Part shown: in pieces, positions 1 through 8,628 of the stretch | Position numbering within the stretch: position 1 is the stretch's first letter | Layout: each line of letters opens with the position of its first letter | Origin: JBAXTE01 sp963556065 | Lineage (GTDB): Bacteria > Bacteroidota > Bacteroidia > Bacteroidales > WCHB1-69 | Assembly: GCA_963556065.3 (NCBI GenBank) | Contig: CAUVYH020000009.1 | Location: 1-64,000 of the forward strand | DNA: 64,000 nucleotides | Reading direction: 5' to 3' | Notes under the pieces: generated by a model | Told to the model about the DNA's origin: nothing | What the model saw: only the letters and a program-made list of their open reading frames with translations | Databases searched by the model: none | Made by a program: the position numbers and the translations under genes

Positions 1-529
1 GTTCCTACTGGAGCTATAATCGTTTTAAATAAATTATTCAGGAACCATTTCTCTCCTTTTTTGGAGTAAAAGTTTATCGATGGAATGATTCATTAATCAA
101 CAGACCGTCACCGTTTAGAAGCGTCTGTTTTGAAGAAAGGACGGACTTCCGTTTTAAGAAAAGTTACCCGTTACGATTAAACGAGTTACCGCATAGCGGG
201 GATTCCGCTGCAATTTCATTGAACGGCTTTTCTTAACGCTCCTTAATGCCTTAATGGTTTGTCTTTTCACCATTAAGAAGTTAGGGTTTTTTGAGGCTAC
301 GTTTCGGATTTGGGTCGCATCGCGAGAACTCATAAACCTATCAATCCCGAAAAAACAGAAATCGAAGATTTTTTATTTTTCGGGACTCATCAAACTCCTT
401 CCTCATTAATTTGAACACCTCCACGTTGATAAAACATTTTTTATTTCCAAATTCAGGGGTTAAAAAGTATTAGTTTTATCATGTTAAATAGTATATCAAT
501 TAAAAATTTATAATAATACTAGAATCATT
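1..529. other. Intergenic region with hairpins and dispersed repeats
   Basis: I see no convincing complete gene. Frame 1 is open from base 1 to a stop at 67-69 and could be the last 22 codons of a gene cut by the left edge. Inverted repeats are at 99-105/123-129, 250-258/269-277 (9-bp stem) and 345-354/376-385 (10-bp stem). The last belongs to a repeat seen again near 31945-31980. No clear promoter consensus was found before the gene at 530. Confidence 0.5.
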
Positions 530-1536
530 ATGTTGAAAATCAAGAAATTAGCGGCTTATGGAGTCCTCTTGTCTGCAATCTTTTTATCAAGTTGCGTCTC
601 GATGGAAAAGTATCAGGAGATGGAGAAAAAACGCAATGATTGCGAAAGCGAATTCAGTAAAACCAAGACCGAAAACATCGATTTACAGAATAAGATCACG
701 GAATACACCTCCCAACTGGAAATGTTGCGCAAACAGGCGGCATCACTGAAACAGGACACCCTGACAATGGGAGATTTGATGCGTTCGATGACATCCGGTT
801 ATGCCCAAATGAAAACCGCGTATGAAGAGATGTTGCTTTCGAATGAAAAGCTGTCGGCTGGGAACAAGGACGAGGTTCAAAAGATTCTCACAAATGTCCA
901 AAAACTTCAAGAAGATTTGCAAAAGCGGAAGATCAGATAAAAATCATTGAAGCGGACTTGGCAAAACGAAAAGCGGATTTTGATAAGGTAAACGATGAGT
1001 TGACCCAAAAAGAGGCAAAATTGATAGAATTGCAATCAATCTTGGATCAGAAAGACGCTGCGGTAAAAGCACTGAAGACCAAAGTGGCTAATGCCTTGAT
1101 GGCTATCAGAATAATGGGCTGAATGTGTACCAAAAAAACGGGAAAGTATATGTTTCAATGGAAGAAAAACTGCTTTTTGCCAGTGGTAGTTTCCAGATCG
1201 ATCCTCGGGGAGCCGAAGCGCTTAAGGATCTGGCTAAAATTCTGGAACAGGATCCGGATATTAATATCATGATTGAAGGCCACACCGATGATGTTGCATA
1301 TAAAGATAACGGTCAGCAAATTAAGGACAATTGGGATTTAAGTGTGATGCGAGCTACATCTGTGCTGAAGACATTATTGAAAAGCGGAAAAATCGACCCA
1401 ATTCGATTAACCGCATCGGAAAAGGGGAGTTTTTACCCCTCGATCCGGCAAAGACCAAAGAAGCCCGGCTAAAAATAGAAGAACTGAAATAATCCTTACT
1501 CAAAATTGGGATGAGCTTTTTAAAATATTAGAATAA
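530..1536 (+). pseudogene. OmpA-family lipoprotein, reading frame broken at four homopolymers
   Basis: An outer-membrane lipoprotein of the OmpA/Pal class: lipobox ending at C22, a long coiled coil, and a C-terminal peptidoglycan-binding OmpA domain (motifs IEGHTDD and NWDLSVMRAT). The frame is intact only to 940. Restoring one base at each of four homopolymers gives a single 336-codon protein ending at 1534-1536: A-run 921-924, G-run 1101-1102, G-run 1418-1419 and G-run 1467-1468. The restored C-terminus contains the family-typical GKGEFLPLDPAKTKEARAKN and NRRTEIILTQNWDELFKIL. All four lesions are single-base losses in short runs, and the protein sequence between them is well preserved. Sequencing or consensus error is therefore at least as likely as true gene decay. 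The next gene starts 1 bp after the restored stop, as in an operon. Confidence 0.8.
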
Positions 1537-1537
1537 G

Positions 1538-2026
1538 ATGAAAAAGTGGATTTATTTAAGTGTAATTTTTTTCGGATTTGCAGCTTGCTCAACACCCAAG
1601 GAAAAGTTGGAAAAAAAGCTCAAGAAGTCGATTACCGAATATATGGAAGTCAACAAAGGGAAAGAGGACAAAATTGACAGCATTACCATTCAGGATATCG
1701 ACACCCTGACTCCGGCAAGCTACCTTTTCTTATACCAGCAATCATTGCAAAATCAAGCCGAGATGATTGGGAAAAAATTTGCCGAGGCGATGGAAGAGGG
1801 CGATGTTTCCGCTTCCGAATCGTTAGACAAACGAAATGTGAAAACGCTCAACAAACTGGATAGCTGTACGAAGGCCATTGAAAGCCCAACGATAGATAAA
1901 GGCACCTTGTGGGGATATTTTGTAATCACGAAAGTTTATGTAAAACATCCCGACAACACCACCGAAGCAATGGACATCGGGTTCCCGATTACCAAGGAGT
2001 TCAAGGTTTACGAAATGGATCTATAG
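1538..2026 (+). CDS. Small putative lipoprotein of unknown function
   Basis: A 162-residue protein with a short hydrophobic leader and a lipobox ending at C17 (FFGFAAC), so it is probably a lipid-anchored envelope protein. The mature part is rich in Lys and Glu, partly helical, and matches no family I recognise. It begins one base after the restored stop of the OmpA-type lipoprotein and ends 30 bp before the radical SAM gene. All three are probably co-transcribed. The start at 1538 is the only ATG that gives a complete signal peptide. Confidence 0.65.
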   Translation: MKKWIYLSVIFFGFAACSTPKEKLEKKLKKSITEYMEVNKGKEDKIDSITIQDIDTLTPASYLFLYQQSLQNQAEMIGKKFAEAMEEGDVSASESLDKRNVKTLNKLDSCTKAIESPTIDKGTLWGYFVITKVYVKHPDNTTEAMDIGFPITKEFKVYEMDL

Positions 2027-2056
2027 TCCGGCGCTATCCGCAGGAAATCAACACAC

Positions 2057-3076
2057 ATGAGCAATTCTTTGCGCCATTACCATATTCCGATCTTTATTCC
2101 CGATTACGGCTGCCCGTTTCGGTGTGTCTTTTGCAACCAGAAAACCATTACTTCAACGGTTACAATTCCGACCATTTCGGAGGTGCAGGCACATATTGAC
2201 ACTTGGCTAAACACAATTCCACCGGCGGATTCCCACATAGAAATCGCATTTTTCGGGGGAAATTTTACCGGCATTCCGGAGGTCGCGCAACAAGCGTATC
2301 TGGAAGCCGCTTTTCCATATATACAGCAAGGGAAAGTCCGTTCCATCCGCCTTTCCACCCGTCCAGACGCCATTTCCGAAGAGACCTTGCTCCGGTTGAA
2401 ACAATTCGGCGTTCAAGGCATCGAACTGGGTGCGCAATCGATGAGCAACAAGGTGCTTTTGGCGGTTGGGCGGGGACATACGGCCGAAGATACCATTCGC
2501 GCTTCTTCCTTGATTTTAAAACATGGATTTACCCTCGGATTGCAAATGATGGTGGGATTGCCCGGTGATGACGCGGAAACGGCATTAAAAACCGCACAGC
2601 AAATCATCGATCTGGGAGCGCACGAAACGCGGATCTATCCACTGCTGGTCATCAAAAACACGGAATTGGAAAACCAATATCGTCAAGAACTTTATACTCC
2701 GCTTACCCTCGAAGAAGCCGTGAACCAAACCGCGCCGATTTATGAGCTTTTCGAAAAAAACAAGGTCATAATTTTAAAAGTGGGGTTGCATCCTTCCGAA
2801 GGGTTCAATTCCGGAGAAGAACTCATTGCCGGCCCTTATCATCCCAATTTCCGCGAGCTGGTGTTGAGTAAAATCTGGAGCAACCGGCTGGAGAAAGAGT
2901 TGGAAAAATGTGGTTCAAATCAGAAAATCCAGATTATCGTAAACCCGCAAGACATTAATGCGGCTGTTGGTTTTGGAGGCATCAACAGAAAGGCGCTGCA
3001 ATCCCGGTTTGGTGTGGTAATGTTTATTCAAGACTCCACTATTCCAAAAGGTGATTATCTAATTATGGAAGATTAG
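2057..3076 (+). CDS. Radical SAM protein (Elp3/HemN-like)
   Basis: A 339-residue radical S-adenosylmethionine enzyme. The cluster-binding CxxxCxxC motif is C19-C23-C26 (CPFRCVFC), near the N-terminus. It is followed by the GGNFTG segment that helps bind SAM and by the beta-strand motifs typical of the Elp3/MiaB/NifB fold (QGIELGAQS, MVGLPGD). It resembles the stand-alone Elp3-type radical SAM proteins of anaerobes that lack the acetyltransferase domain of true Elp3. The substrate is unknown; tRNA modification or a porphyrin-related reaction are both possible. It lies 30 bp downstream of the small lipoprotein gene and is probably in the same operon. After it comes a repeat-bearing spacer. Confidence 0.8.
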   Translation: MSNSLRHYHIPIFIPDYGCPFRCVFCNQKTITSTVTIPTISEVQAHIDTWLNTIPPADSHIEIAFFGGNFTGIPEVAQQAYLEAAFPYIQQGKVRSIRLSTRPDAISEETLLRLKQFGVQGIELGAQSMSNKVLLAVGRGHTAEDTIRASSLILKHGFTLGLQMMVGLPGDDAETALKTAQQIIDLGAHETRIYPLLVIKNTELENQYRQELYTPLTLEEAVNQTAPIYELFEKNKVIILKVGLHPSEGFNSGEELIAGPYHPNFRELVLSKIWSNRLEKELEKCGSNQKIQIIVNPQDINAAVGFGGINRKALQSRFGVVMFIQDSTIPKGDYLIMED

Positions 3077-3084
3077 AATCTGCA

Positions 3085-3216
3085 ATACTTCGGTAAATAA
3101 TTCATTACACGAATTTGAAAAAATTGTAACCAATTGATTATTACTGAGATTCCTCGCTACAACTCGGAATGACAAAACACTGATAATTAGTGCATTACAA
3201 AATATTACCGAAGTAT
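3085..3216. repeat. MITE-like spacer element with 12-bp inverted ends
   Basis: Perfect 12-bp inverted repeats (ATACTTCGGTAA at 3085-3096 and its complement at 3205-3216) bound a 132-bp non-coding segment. Inside, at 3148-3180, is a sequence of the form GATTCCTCGCTAC...GAATGACAAAA. A related copy lies at 30578-30608. This looks like a small dispersed palindromic element. Confidence 0.5.
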
Positions 3217-3253
3217 AGAGTCTGGTAATAATTTAATATTCGGTTAAAAATTC

Positions 3254-3261
3254 TATCTTTG
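3254..3261 (+). promoter_or_regulatory. Putative Bacteroidota -7 promoter element
   Basis: TATCTTTG fits the Bacteroidota -7 consensus TAnnTTTG and lies 29 bp before the start codon at 3290. No clear TTTG -33 box is visible. Confidence 0.45.
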
Positions 3262-3289
3262 TGAAGTGGATTAATCAATTTTTGCACGT

Positions 3290-3919
3290 ATGAAAAAACA
3301 TATCTTCCTATTATTTCTGCTCGGATTTTCAGCAATATATGCACAAGATACGCTCTCTTCGGGGCGCTTGGTTTATAAAATTGAACATTCGAACAAACCG
3401 GCAACCTATGATACCATCTGGTATGCGCCCGGAATTTTCCGTTCGCAATGGGGATTGAATGATTATCAAAAAAGGTTGAATTATTCACGAGAAGGGAAAG
3501 ATACGGTTGTTACCACGAAAAAGGACTATGAAAATTTCATGAAGCTTCAATTAAAAATAAAGAAAGTAAAGACCGTTTTTAAAGATCAGGATACGCTTAC
3601 TGTTGCGGGAATTCTATGCCAAAAGGCAATGGTCTCCGTAATTAAACAAAATGATTCCATTGAAGAATATACGGTGTATTATTCTCCCCGTATCGGAGGA
3701 AAGCATTGTAATTTTACTTCCTTTTTCGAGGAAATTCCCGGGATTCCACTTTCTGTTATCAGTAAAACCGTTGATAAAAAAGATTATTTAATTGAATATT
3801 CTTCGCTCAATTCCAAAGACATCTATATTCCGGATTTTTATCAAACGGGGATGCATAAGCGGATGATGAAAGATTTTAGAGATAAACACAAAGGTAAAAA
3901 AGCTTCAATTACTAATTAG
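3290..3919 (+). CDS. GLPGLI-like secreted protein
   Basis: A 209-residue protein with a Sec signal peptide (about residues 1-18, cleaved after IYAQ). The mature part has the layout of the Bacteroidota GLPGLI/DUF4412-like secreted proteins: an opening strand SGRLVYKIE, a central segment VAGILCQKA, then a short EEIPGIPL loop in the position of the family's name motif. The function of these proteins is not known; they are thought to be periplasmic or surface-associated. The next gene starts one base after this stop, so the two are translationally close and probably form an operon. Family assignment is by overall pattern only and is moderately sure. Confidence 0.6.
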   Translation: MKKHIFLLFLLGFSAIYAQDTLSSGRLVYKIEHSNKPATYDTIWYAPGIFRSQWGLNDYQKRLNYSREGKDTVVTTKKDYENFMKLQLKIKKVKTVFKDQDTLTVAGILCQKAMVSVIKQNDSIEEYTVYYSPRIGGKHCNFTSFFEEIPGIPLSVISKTVDKKDYLIEYSSLNSKDIYIPDFYQTGMHKRMMKDFRDKHKGKKASITN

Positions 3920-3920
3920 T

Positions 3921-4625
3921 ATGTTGATTATCTGTGATTACCGGGCGCCGGAAGAAGCAATTGTAACGTTGTCGAAACAGGGTAAGGTGGTTTTGTTCAA
4001 TGGAAAATTGCAGCAAAACGCACCTATACAAGGACATCCCGATCTGTTTATGTGCCAAACTCCCGACGGATTGGTGCTCGCTCCGAATATTGAACCCCAA
4101 TTGTTGCAACAGATTAAAGCGGCTGCGGTTCCCTTTGTGTTTGGAAATCTTTCGGCAGAAGACATGCATCCCACAGTTGCCCGCTACAATGCCGTGGTGA
4201 CCCGAAAAGTTACGATTTGCAACACCCAAACCGTCGATCGAAAAATATTGGAGCGGAGTGCTCAAAACCGGATTATCGACGTGCGACAAAGTTATTGCAG
4301 GTGCAGCACGCTGACTCTTTCCGACGACTCCTTTATCACTTCCGACGCCCCCACCCATGGAAAATTATTGGAAAACAACTGTAAAAGTATTTTGGTCTCC
4401 CCAAAAACCATTCGGCTTGAAGGATATAACCATGGGTTGTTTGGCGGTTGCGGGGGAATTTTATCGTCGGAAAAACTGGCATTTTTTATGGGATCACTCT
4501 CGGCCTTGCCGAATCATCAGGAAATTGAGCAGGCCCTCAAGGATGCCGGTTTAACTGCTGTAATGCTCACGAATCATTCACTTCAGGATGTGGGCGGAAT
4601 CTTTTTTCTGGAGGATAAGCGATAA
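3921..4625 (+). CDS. DUF6873-like GME-fold protein
   Basis: A 234-residue soluble protein without a signal peptide. Its glycine-rich, repeated strand-helix motifs (VRQSYCRCST, EGYNHGLFGGCGG, LTNHSLQDVGG) resemble the uncharacterised DUF6873 family assigned to the guanidino-group-modifying enzyme (GME) fold. The paired Cys residues near YCRC and GGCGG and the His near GYNHG could be catalytic, but no reaction is known. It starts one base after the upstream gene ends. The next element is tRNA-Ala, about 100 bp downstream. Confidence 0.6.
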   Translation: MLIICDYRAPEEAIVTLSKQGKVVLFNGKLQQNAPIQGHPDLFMCQTPDGLVLAPNIEPQLLQQIKAAAVPFVFGNLSAEDMHPTVARYNAVVTRKVTICNTQTVDRKILERSAQNRIIDVRQSYCRCSTLTLSDDSFITSDAPTHGKLLENNCKSILVSPKTIRLEGYNHGLFGGCGGILSSEKLAFFMGSLSALPNHQEIEQALKDAGLTAVMLTNHSLQDVGGIFFLEDKR

Positions 4626-4707
4626 CATTACCCAAGGATTGCTGATTTCGAAGACAATAGTACTCAACTTTTTTTAAAAAAAGAAAGATTTGAATAGAAA
4701 TTAACCT

Positions 4708-4715
4708 TACATTTG
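4708..4715 (+). promoter_or_regulatory. Putative -7 promoter element of tRNA-Ala
   Basis: TACATTTG (TAnnTTTG) lies 14 bp before the tRNA 5' end. A TTTG at 4689-4692 is 15 bp upstream, closer than the usual ~20 bp. Confidence 0.45.
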
Positions 4716-4729
4716 TAGGCTTGTTATTG

Positions 4730-4802
4730 GGGGCGTTAGCTCAGTTGGTAGAGCGCTAGGTTCGCAATCTAGAGATCGTGGGTTCGATCCCCATACGCTC
4801 CA
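4730..4802 (+). tRNA. tRNA-Ala (anticodon CGC)
   Basis: A full cloverleaf can be drawn by hand. The acceptor stem is 4730-4736 with 4795-4801 and discriminator A4802. The D arm is 4739-4754. The anticodon stem is 4756-4760/4768-4772 with loop TTCGCAA, so the anticodon is CGC at 4763-4765. The T arm is 4778-4794 with loop TTCGATC. The third acceptor pair is G4732-U4799, the G3:U70 pair that marks alanine tRNAs. CCA is not encoded. Confidence 0.93.
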
Positions 4803-4813
4803 CATTCCCCAAA

Positions 4814-4842
4814 CCCGGATTGTTGTAAATCCGGGCTTTTTT
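4814..4842 (+). terminator. Rho-independent terminator after tRNA-Ala
   Basis: Stem CCCGGAT (4814-4820) pairs with ATCCGGG (4829-4835) and is followed by a run of six T at 4837-4842. Confidence 0.8.
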
Positions 4843-4894
4843 GTGGGGAAATTTCAGATCTTTAAATCTTTTTTAATGATTCCAAACTTTTTAT

Positions 4895-4902
4895 TATCTT
4901 TG
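4895..4902 (+). promoter_or_regulatory. Putative -7 promoter element before the DUF5677-like gene
   Basis: TATCTTTG fits TAnnTTTG. It is followed at once by a 7-bp hairpin (GTCTGAT...ATCAGAC, 4911-4928 region) at the expected RNA 5' end, leaving a leader of about 115 nt before the gene at 5027. Confidence 0.4.
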
Positions 4903-5026
4903 AAAAAAATGTCTGATGCTTATCAGACCCATACCCCCAAATTTGGCTTTATAGGCTTGACGATGTTGGATTTTCATACTAGTTAACCGCTATACCAAAT
5001 TTTCTACGTATAAATAATCCTTTAAA

Positions 5027-6529
5027 ATGGCTAAAAAGAAAAGCAGAATAAGACAGACTAAAACTGAATGGCAGAAAGCTTTTGAACTGTATAGTAATAT
5101 TCAGCCCCAATCTTGGCATTTTTGTCTTCCTGAATTATTACACATTTCAATAGCTTTAATAGATAATGATTTTGAAAAAGTAAAATATGACTTTATTGAT
5201 TTTTGCAACAAGATAAATAAAATTAACAATAACAATGCTTTTTATGGGAATCTTTCTGCAACTATTGATTTTGTTAAAAAACATCAATTAGAGTTTGATC
5301 AATTAAAGCAAAATGTGTTTTATTTTTCAATTAAGCAGATACTTATCTTTTATAATAAGCTTTTTGGTATAGAATCACTTCAAGAATCAGAATACAAATC
5401 TGGATCGATAATCCAAGGCTTTAATAACTTAATAGAACGAAGAAGTGACTTCACTATAATTTGTAAATTCATTTTTATTAATAATGTATACAAGAATGAC
5501 ACAAGTCCTTTAAGAGCTATAATAACTAACAAAGATGAAGTTTTAGAGGATTATAATCGATCAATTATTAACTCTGCTTGGTTGGTGATTTCTAATTCTA
5601 AAAAAATTATAGATTATGGGTTCACTGATTTAATATGGAATTTCAATTATATTTTAATGCCTGTGAAACAAATGGATGATACAAAAAAGGAAGAACTGCG
5701 ATTTAAGGAGTTCAAAATTGATGAATTGAAAAAAGAATTTTTGTTATATGCAGATGAATTTCGAGAAGTTCAATTATTTGCTGTGATGAATAGACCTATT
5801 GCAGAAATAATAATGGGGTTTGTCAATAGGTCAATATATTTAACGATTCAAGTAATTGAATTAGTTGAATCCCATAAAGGTGAAATTGCTGAAGCAGTCT
5901 TAAGAATGCTTTATGAGTGTCGATTAAAATTTCTTTGGTTGCTACATAAAAAAGATATAGAATTATTTCAAAGATATAGAGAATATAGTTCTGGTAGAGA
6001 AAAGCTATTTTATGACAAATTATTAAAGTTAGGTGATTCAGATATTGCCGCACAATCAGAGATAATGACACAATATAAACAAAATATGGATTTTAAATTA
6101 AACCAAGAAGGACTAAGTGCTCATGAAATTGCAACTGAACGTGGTGATGAATTTGAAATTGGTGTTGATAAAATGGCAAATGAACTTGGAGAAGAAGAGA
6201 GGAATCTTTATGATTTTGTTTATAAAAGAACATCTGATATTATTCATGGTAATTGGCGAGCTATAGAAAAATATCATTTAACTCGAAGTGATAATCCAAT
6301 GCATGACAGATTACTTTTTTACAATCTTAATGACAATAAATTTTCAGGACTTTTACCTACTTTTATTGCGTTAATGTTTGGCTCAGAAATGATTTATAAA
6401 TTAATGGAAAATTTTGATAATATTTTTGAGCATAACACAGATTTGATGAACAATGTTAGAATATATAACGATAAGATTAAAATTATTTTTAAGGATAAAT
6501 ATTACCCTTCGATTAGTGACAAAGAATAA
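5027..6529 (+). CDS. DUF5677-like protein of unknown function
   Basis: A 500-residue soluble, largely helical protein. The C-terminal half has the conserved pattern of DUF5677: an RMLYECRLKFLWL helix, a RYREYS segment and a later DIIHGNW motif containing the conserved His. The N-terminal half is not recognised. The reaction is unknown. The gene is clearly richer in A+T than its neighbours, stands alone, and lies between the tRNA-Ala terminator and a stretch of odd repeat-like DNA. This suggests it was gained by transfer at the tRNA locus. An accessory or defence role is only a guess. Confidence 0.6.
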   Translation: MAKKKSRIRQTKTEWQKAFELYSNIQPQSWHFCLPELLHISIALIDNDFEKVKYDFIDFCNKINKINNNNAFYGNLSATIDFVKKHQLEFDQLKQNVFYFSIKQILIFYNKLFGIESLQESEYKSGSIIQGFNNLIERRSDFTIICKFIFINNVYKNDTSPLRAIITNKDEVLEDYNRSIINSAWLVISNSKKIIDYGFTDLIWNFNYILMPVKQMDDTKKEELRFKEFKIDELKKEFLLYADEFREVQLFAVMNRPIAEIIMGFVNRSIYLTIQVIELVESHKGEIAEAVLRMLYECRLKFLWLLHKKDIELFQRYREYSSGREKLFYDKLLKLGDSDIAAQSEIMTQYKQNMDFKLNQEGLSAHEIATERGDEFEIGVDKMANELGEEERNLYDFVYKRTSDIIHGNWRAIEKYHLTRSDNPMHDRLLFYNLNDNKFSGLLPTFIALMFGSEMIYKLMENFDNIFEHNTDLMNNVRIYNDKIKIIFKDKYYPSISDKE

Positions 6530-7038
6530 CAACGCATAACAAAGCCTTGCTTTCAGCGGGGGTGAACTGGAACTTGAAACGACAAACAAATAATAATCAG
6601 GCTCATGGCAGAATAAACCACAAAACCTGTTTTAAAATATAGATATTGACCGTTAGCCAAAATACAATTTTTTCATCAAAAACAATCTCCTCCACCACAA
6701 AAAGTCCCCATGACTTTCTGTGTTCAACCACATTTTCGCCCCAACGACTTTTTGTGTATCCAAACATAAAAGTCTAAACTGGCTGGCAAATTAAATTTAC
6801 GATATTCGGATTCCATCACGCTTGCGCCACTTTACGAACTTTTATAAATTGAATTCAACATTACGGTGTGCTGTACCTTGAAAATCTTTTTGGTAAATTT
6901 ATGTGCTACAATTATTGCACTGCTCTGCAGCTTTTAAGGTCATTGGATTTCGCTTTTAGACTTTATAGGCTTTTGACTCTTCGACAAGCTAGGGCATCGC
7001 TTTATGGACTTTATAGACTTTTAACTTTACAGACTGTT
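6530..7038. other. Intergenic region with possible attC-like tail and low-complexity repeats
   Basis: No gene is convincing here. Just after the stop of the DUF5677-like gene is AACAACGCATAACAAAGCC (about 6529-6547), and at about 6649-6657 is CCGTTAGCC. The pair recalls the core sites at the ends of integron attC elements, but I could not fold a clear attC. At 6953-7030 there are degenerate tandem copies of a 'GACTTTATAGACTTTT' motif. A similar motif lies at about 27804-27830. Confidence 0.35.
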
Positions 7039-8580
7039 TCACTTTCCCCAATTCTCCCGATCCAAGCTCCGGTAATGGATGGCTTCGGACAGGTGTTCGG
7101 TGTTGATTTCGGGTGAATTATCCAAGTCGGCGATAGTGCGGGCCACTTTCAGGATCCGGTCGTAGGCGCGGGCCGAGAGTTTGAGGCGTTCCATGGCGGT
7201 TTTCAGCAACGTGTTGCCGGTTTCGTCGATGCAGCAGTGGGTGCGGATCATTTTGCTCGACATTTGGGCGTTGGCATGAACGCCTTTGGCCTTTTCGAAC
7301 CGCAGTTTTTGGATTTCCCGTGCGGCAATTACGCGTTGCCGGATTTCGATGCTTTTTTCGCTCGATTGCTTGTTCGAAAGCTCTTTAAACGGAACCGGTG
7401 TAACTTCGATATGGATGTCGATCCGGTCGAGCAGGGGGCCGGAAATCTTGTTAAGGTAGCGTTGGATGGAACCTGGAGGGCAGGAGCAATCGATTTCGGG
7501 ATGGTTGTAGTAGCCGCACTGACAAGGATTCATGGCGGCCACAAACATAAACGATGCCGGATATTCCACGGCCATTTTGGAGCGGGCGATCGATACAATC
7601 CGGTCTTCGAGCGGTTGTCGCATCACTTCGAGGACGGTGCGCTTGAATTCGGGCAACTCATCGAGAAAAAGCACCCCGTTATGTGCCAGGGAAATCTCTC
7701 CGGGTTGCGGATTGGATCCGCCGCCAACCAAGGCCACGTCGGAAATTGTATGATGAGGCGAACGGAATGGGCGCACGGACACGAGCGAGGTTTCGCGACC
7801 CATTTTTCCGGCCACGGAATGAATTTTTGTGGTTTCCAAAGCTTCGTTTAGCGTAAGCGGGGGCAAAATCGACGGCAACCGTTTGGCCAGCATGGTCTTG
7901 CCCGAACCCGGAGGTCCGATCAAAATCACGTTGTGTCCGCCGGCAGCGGCAATTTCTAAAGCCCGCTTGATGTTTTCCTGCCCTTTTACGTCGGAAAAGT
8001 CGAATTCGTACTGGCTGAGGTTCTGATTGAATTCCTGTTCCACGTCCACCATCTCAGGCTCAAGAGAGGTGCAGTTGCTGTTGAAGAACTCGATAACTTC
8101 CATCAGGTTTTTCACTCCATATACTTCAATGTTGTTTACAATGGCGGCTTCCTTTGCGTTTTGTTCGGGCAGGATAAACCCTTTGAATCCCTGGTTTCGA
8201 GCTTCTATGGCGATAGGTAATGCTCCTTTGATGGGCTGAAGACTTCCGTCGAGCGATAACTCGCCCATTATGATGTACTTATCAAGCATGTCGGAGCTCA
8301 TTTGCTCGGTGGCCGCCAGAATTCCCATGGCAATGGTGAGATCATAAGCAGAGCCTTCTTTACGAATATCGGCGGGAGCCATATTTACAATGATTTTTTT
8401 CCCCGGAATGCGGTAGTTGTTGTATTTCAATGCCGAGTCGATCCGTTGATGGCTCTCTTTTACCGCATTATCGGGTAACCCCACCATTAAAAAGTTAACA
8501 CCTTGTTCTACATTTACCTCAACGGTAATGGTGATGGCGTTGATTCCATAAATAGCACTGCCATAGGTTTTTACTAACAT
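7039..8580 (-). CDS. comM: YifB/ComM family Mg-chelatase-like AAA+ ATPase
   Basis: A 513-residue protein with the full ComM architecture. It has an N-terminal ribosomal-S5-like domain (starts MLVKTYGSAIYGINA), a central AAA+ module with Walker A GPPGSGKT at residues 222-229 and Walker B LFLDE at 304-308, a CPPG zinc-like loop region, and the C-terminal Mg-chelatase domain (LSARAYDRILKVARTIADL). In naturally competent bacteria ComM is a hexameric helicase that extends branch migration during integration of transformed DNA. The homologue is widespread and its role outside competence is unclear. It starts 48 bp downstream of gldB on the same strand and may be co-transcribed with it. Length is normal. 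Confidence 0.95.
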   Translation of the reverse strand: MLVKTYGSAIYGINAITITVEVNVEQGVNFLMVGLPDNAVKESHQRIDSALKYNNYRIPGKKIIVNMAPADIRKEGSAYDLTIAMGILAATEQMSSDMLDKYIIMGELSLDGSLQPIKGALPIAIEARNQGFKGFILPEQNAKEAAIVNNIEVYGVKNLMEVIEFFNSNCTSLEPEMVDVEQEFNQNLSQYEFDFSDVKGQENIKRALEIAAAGGHNVILIGPPGSGKTMLAKRLPSILPPLTLNEALETTKIHSVAGKMGRETSLVSVRPFRSPHHTISDVALVGGGSNPQPGEISLAHNGVLFLDELPEFKRTVLEVMRQPLEDRIVSIARSKMAVEYPASFMFVAAMNPCQCGYYNHPEIDCSCPPGSIQRYLNKISGPLLDRIDIHIEVTPVPFKELSNKQSSEKSIEIRQRVIAAREIQKLRFEKAKGVHANAQMSSKMIRTHCCIDETGNTLLKTAMERLKLSARAYDRILKVARTIADLDNSPEINTEHLSEAIHYRSLDRENWGK

Positions 8581-8628
8581 GGGCTCATTTTTTTGTGAAT
8601 ATTTTCAGTTCATGATGTTTACGAAACC

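Noticed and set aside
3912..4358. Open frame of 148 codons opposite the DUF6873-like gene
   Set aside because: Antisense shadow with no recognisable protein features.
6529..6660. Definite integron attC site
   Set aside because: The end motifs resemble core sites, but no convincing paired arms could be drawn by eye. It is kept only as a low-confidence finding.
6868..7116. Open frame of 82 codons after the DUF5677-like gene
   Set aside because: It runs through degenerate tandem repeats and into the end of comM. The composition is repeat-driven.
7237..7851. Open frame of 204 codons opposite comM
   Set aside because: It lies antisense to a well-conserved gene and its product resembles no family.
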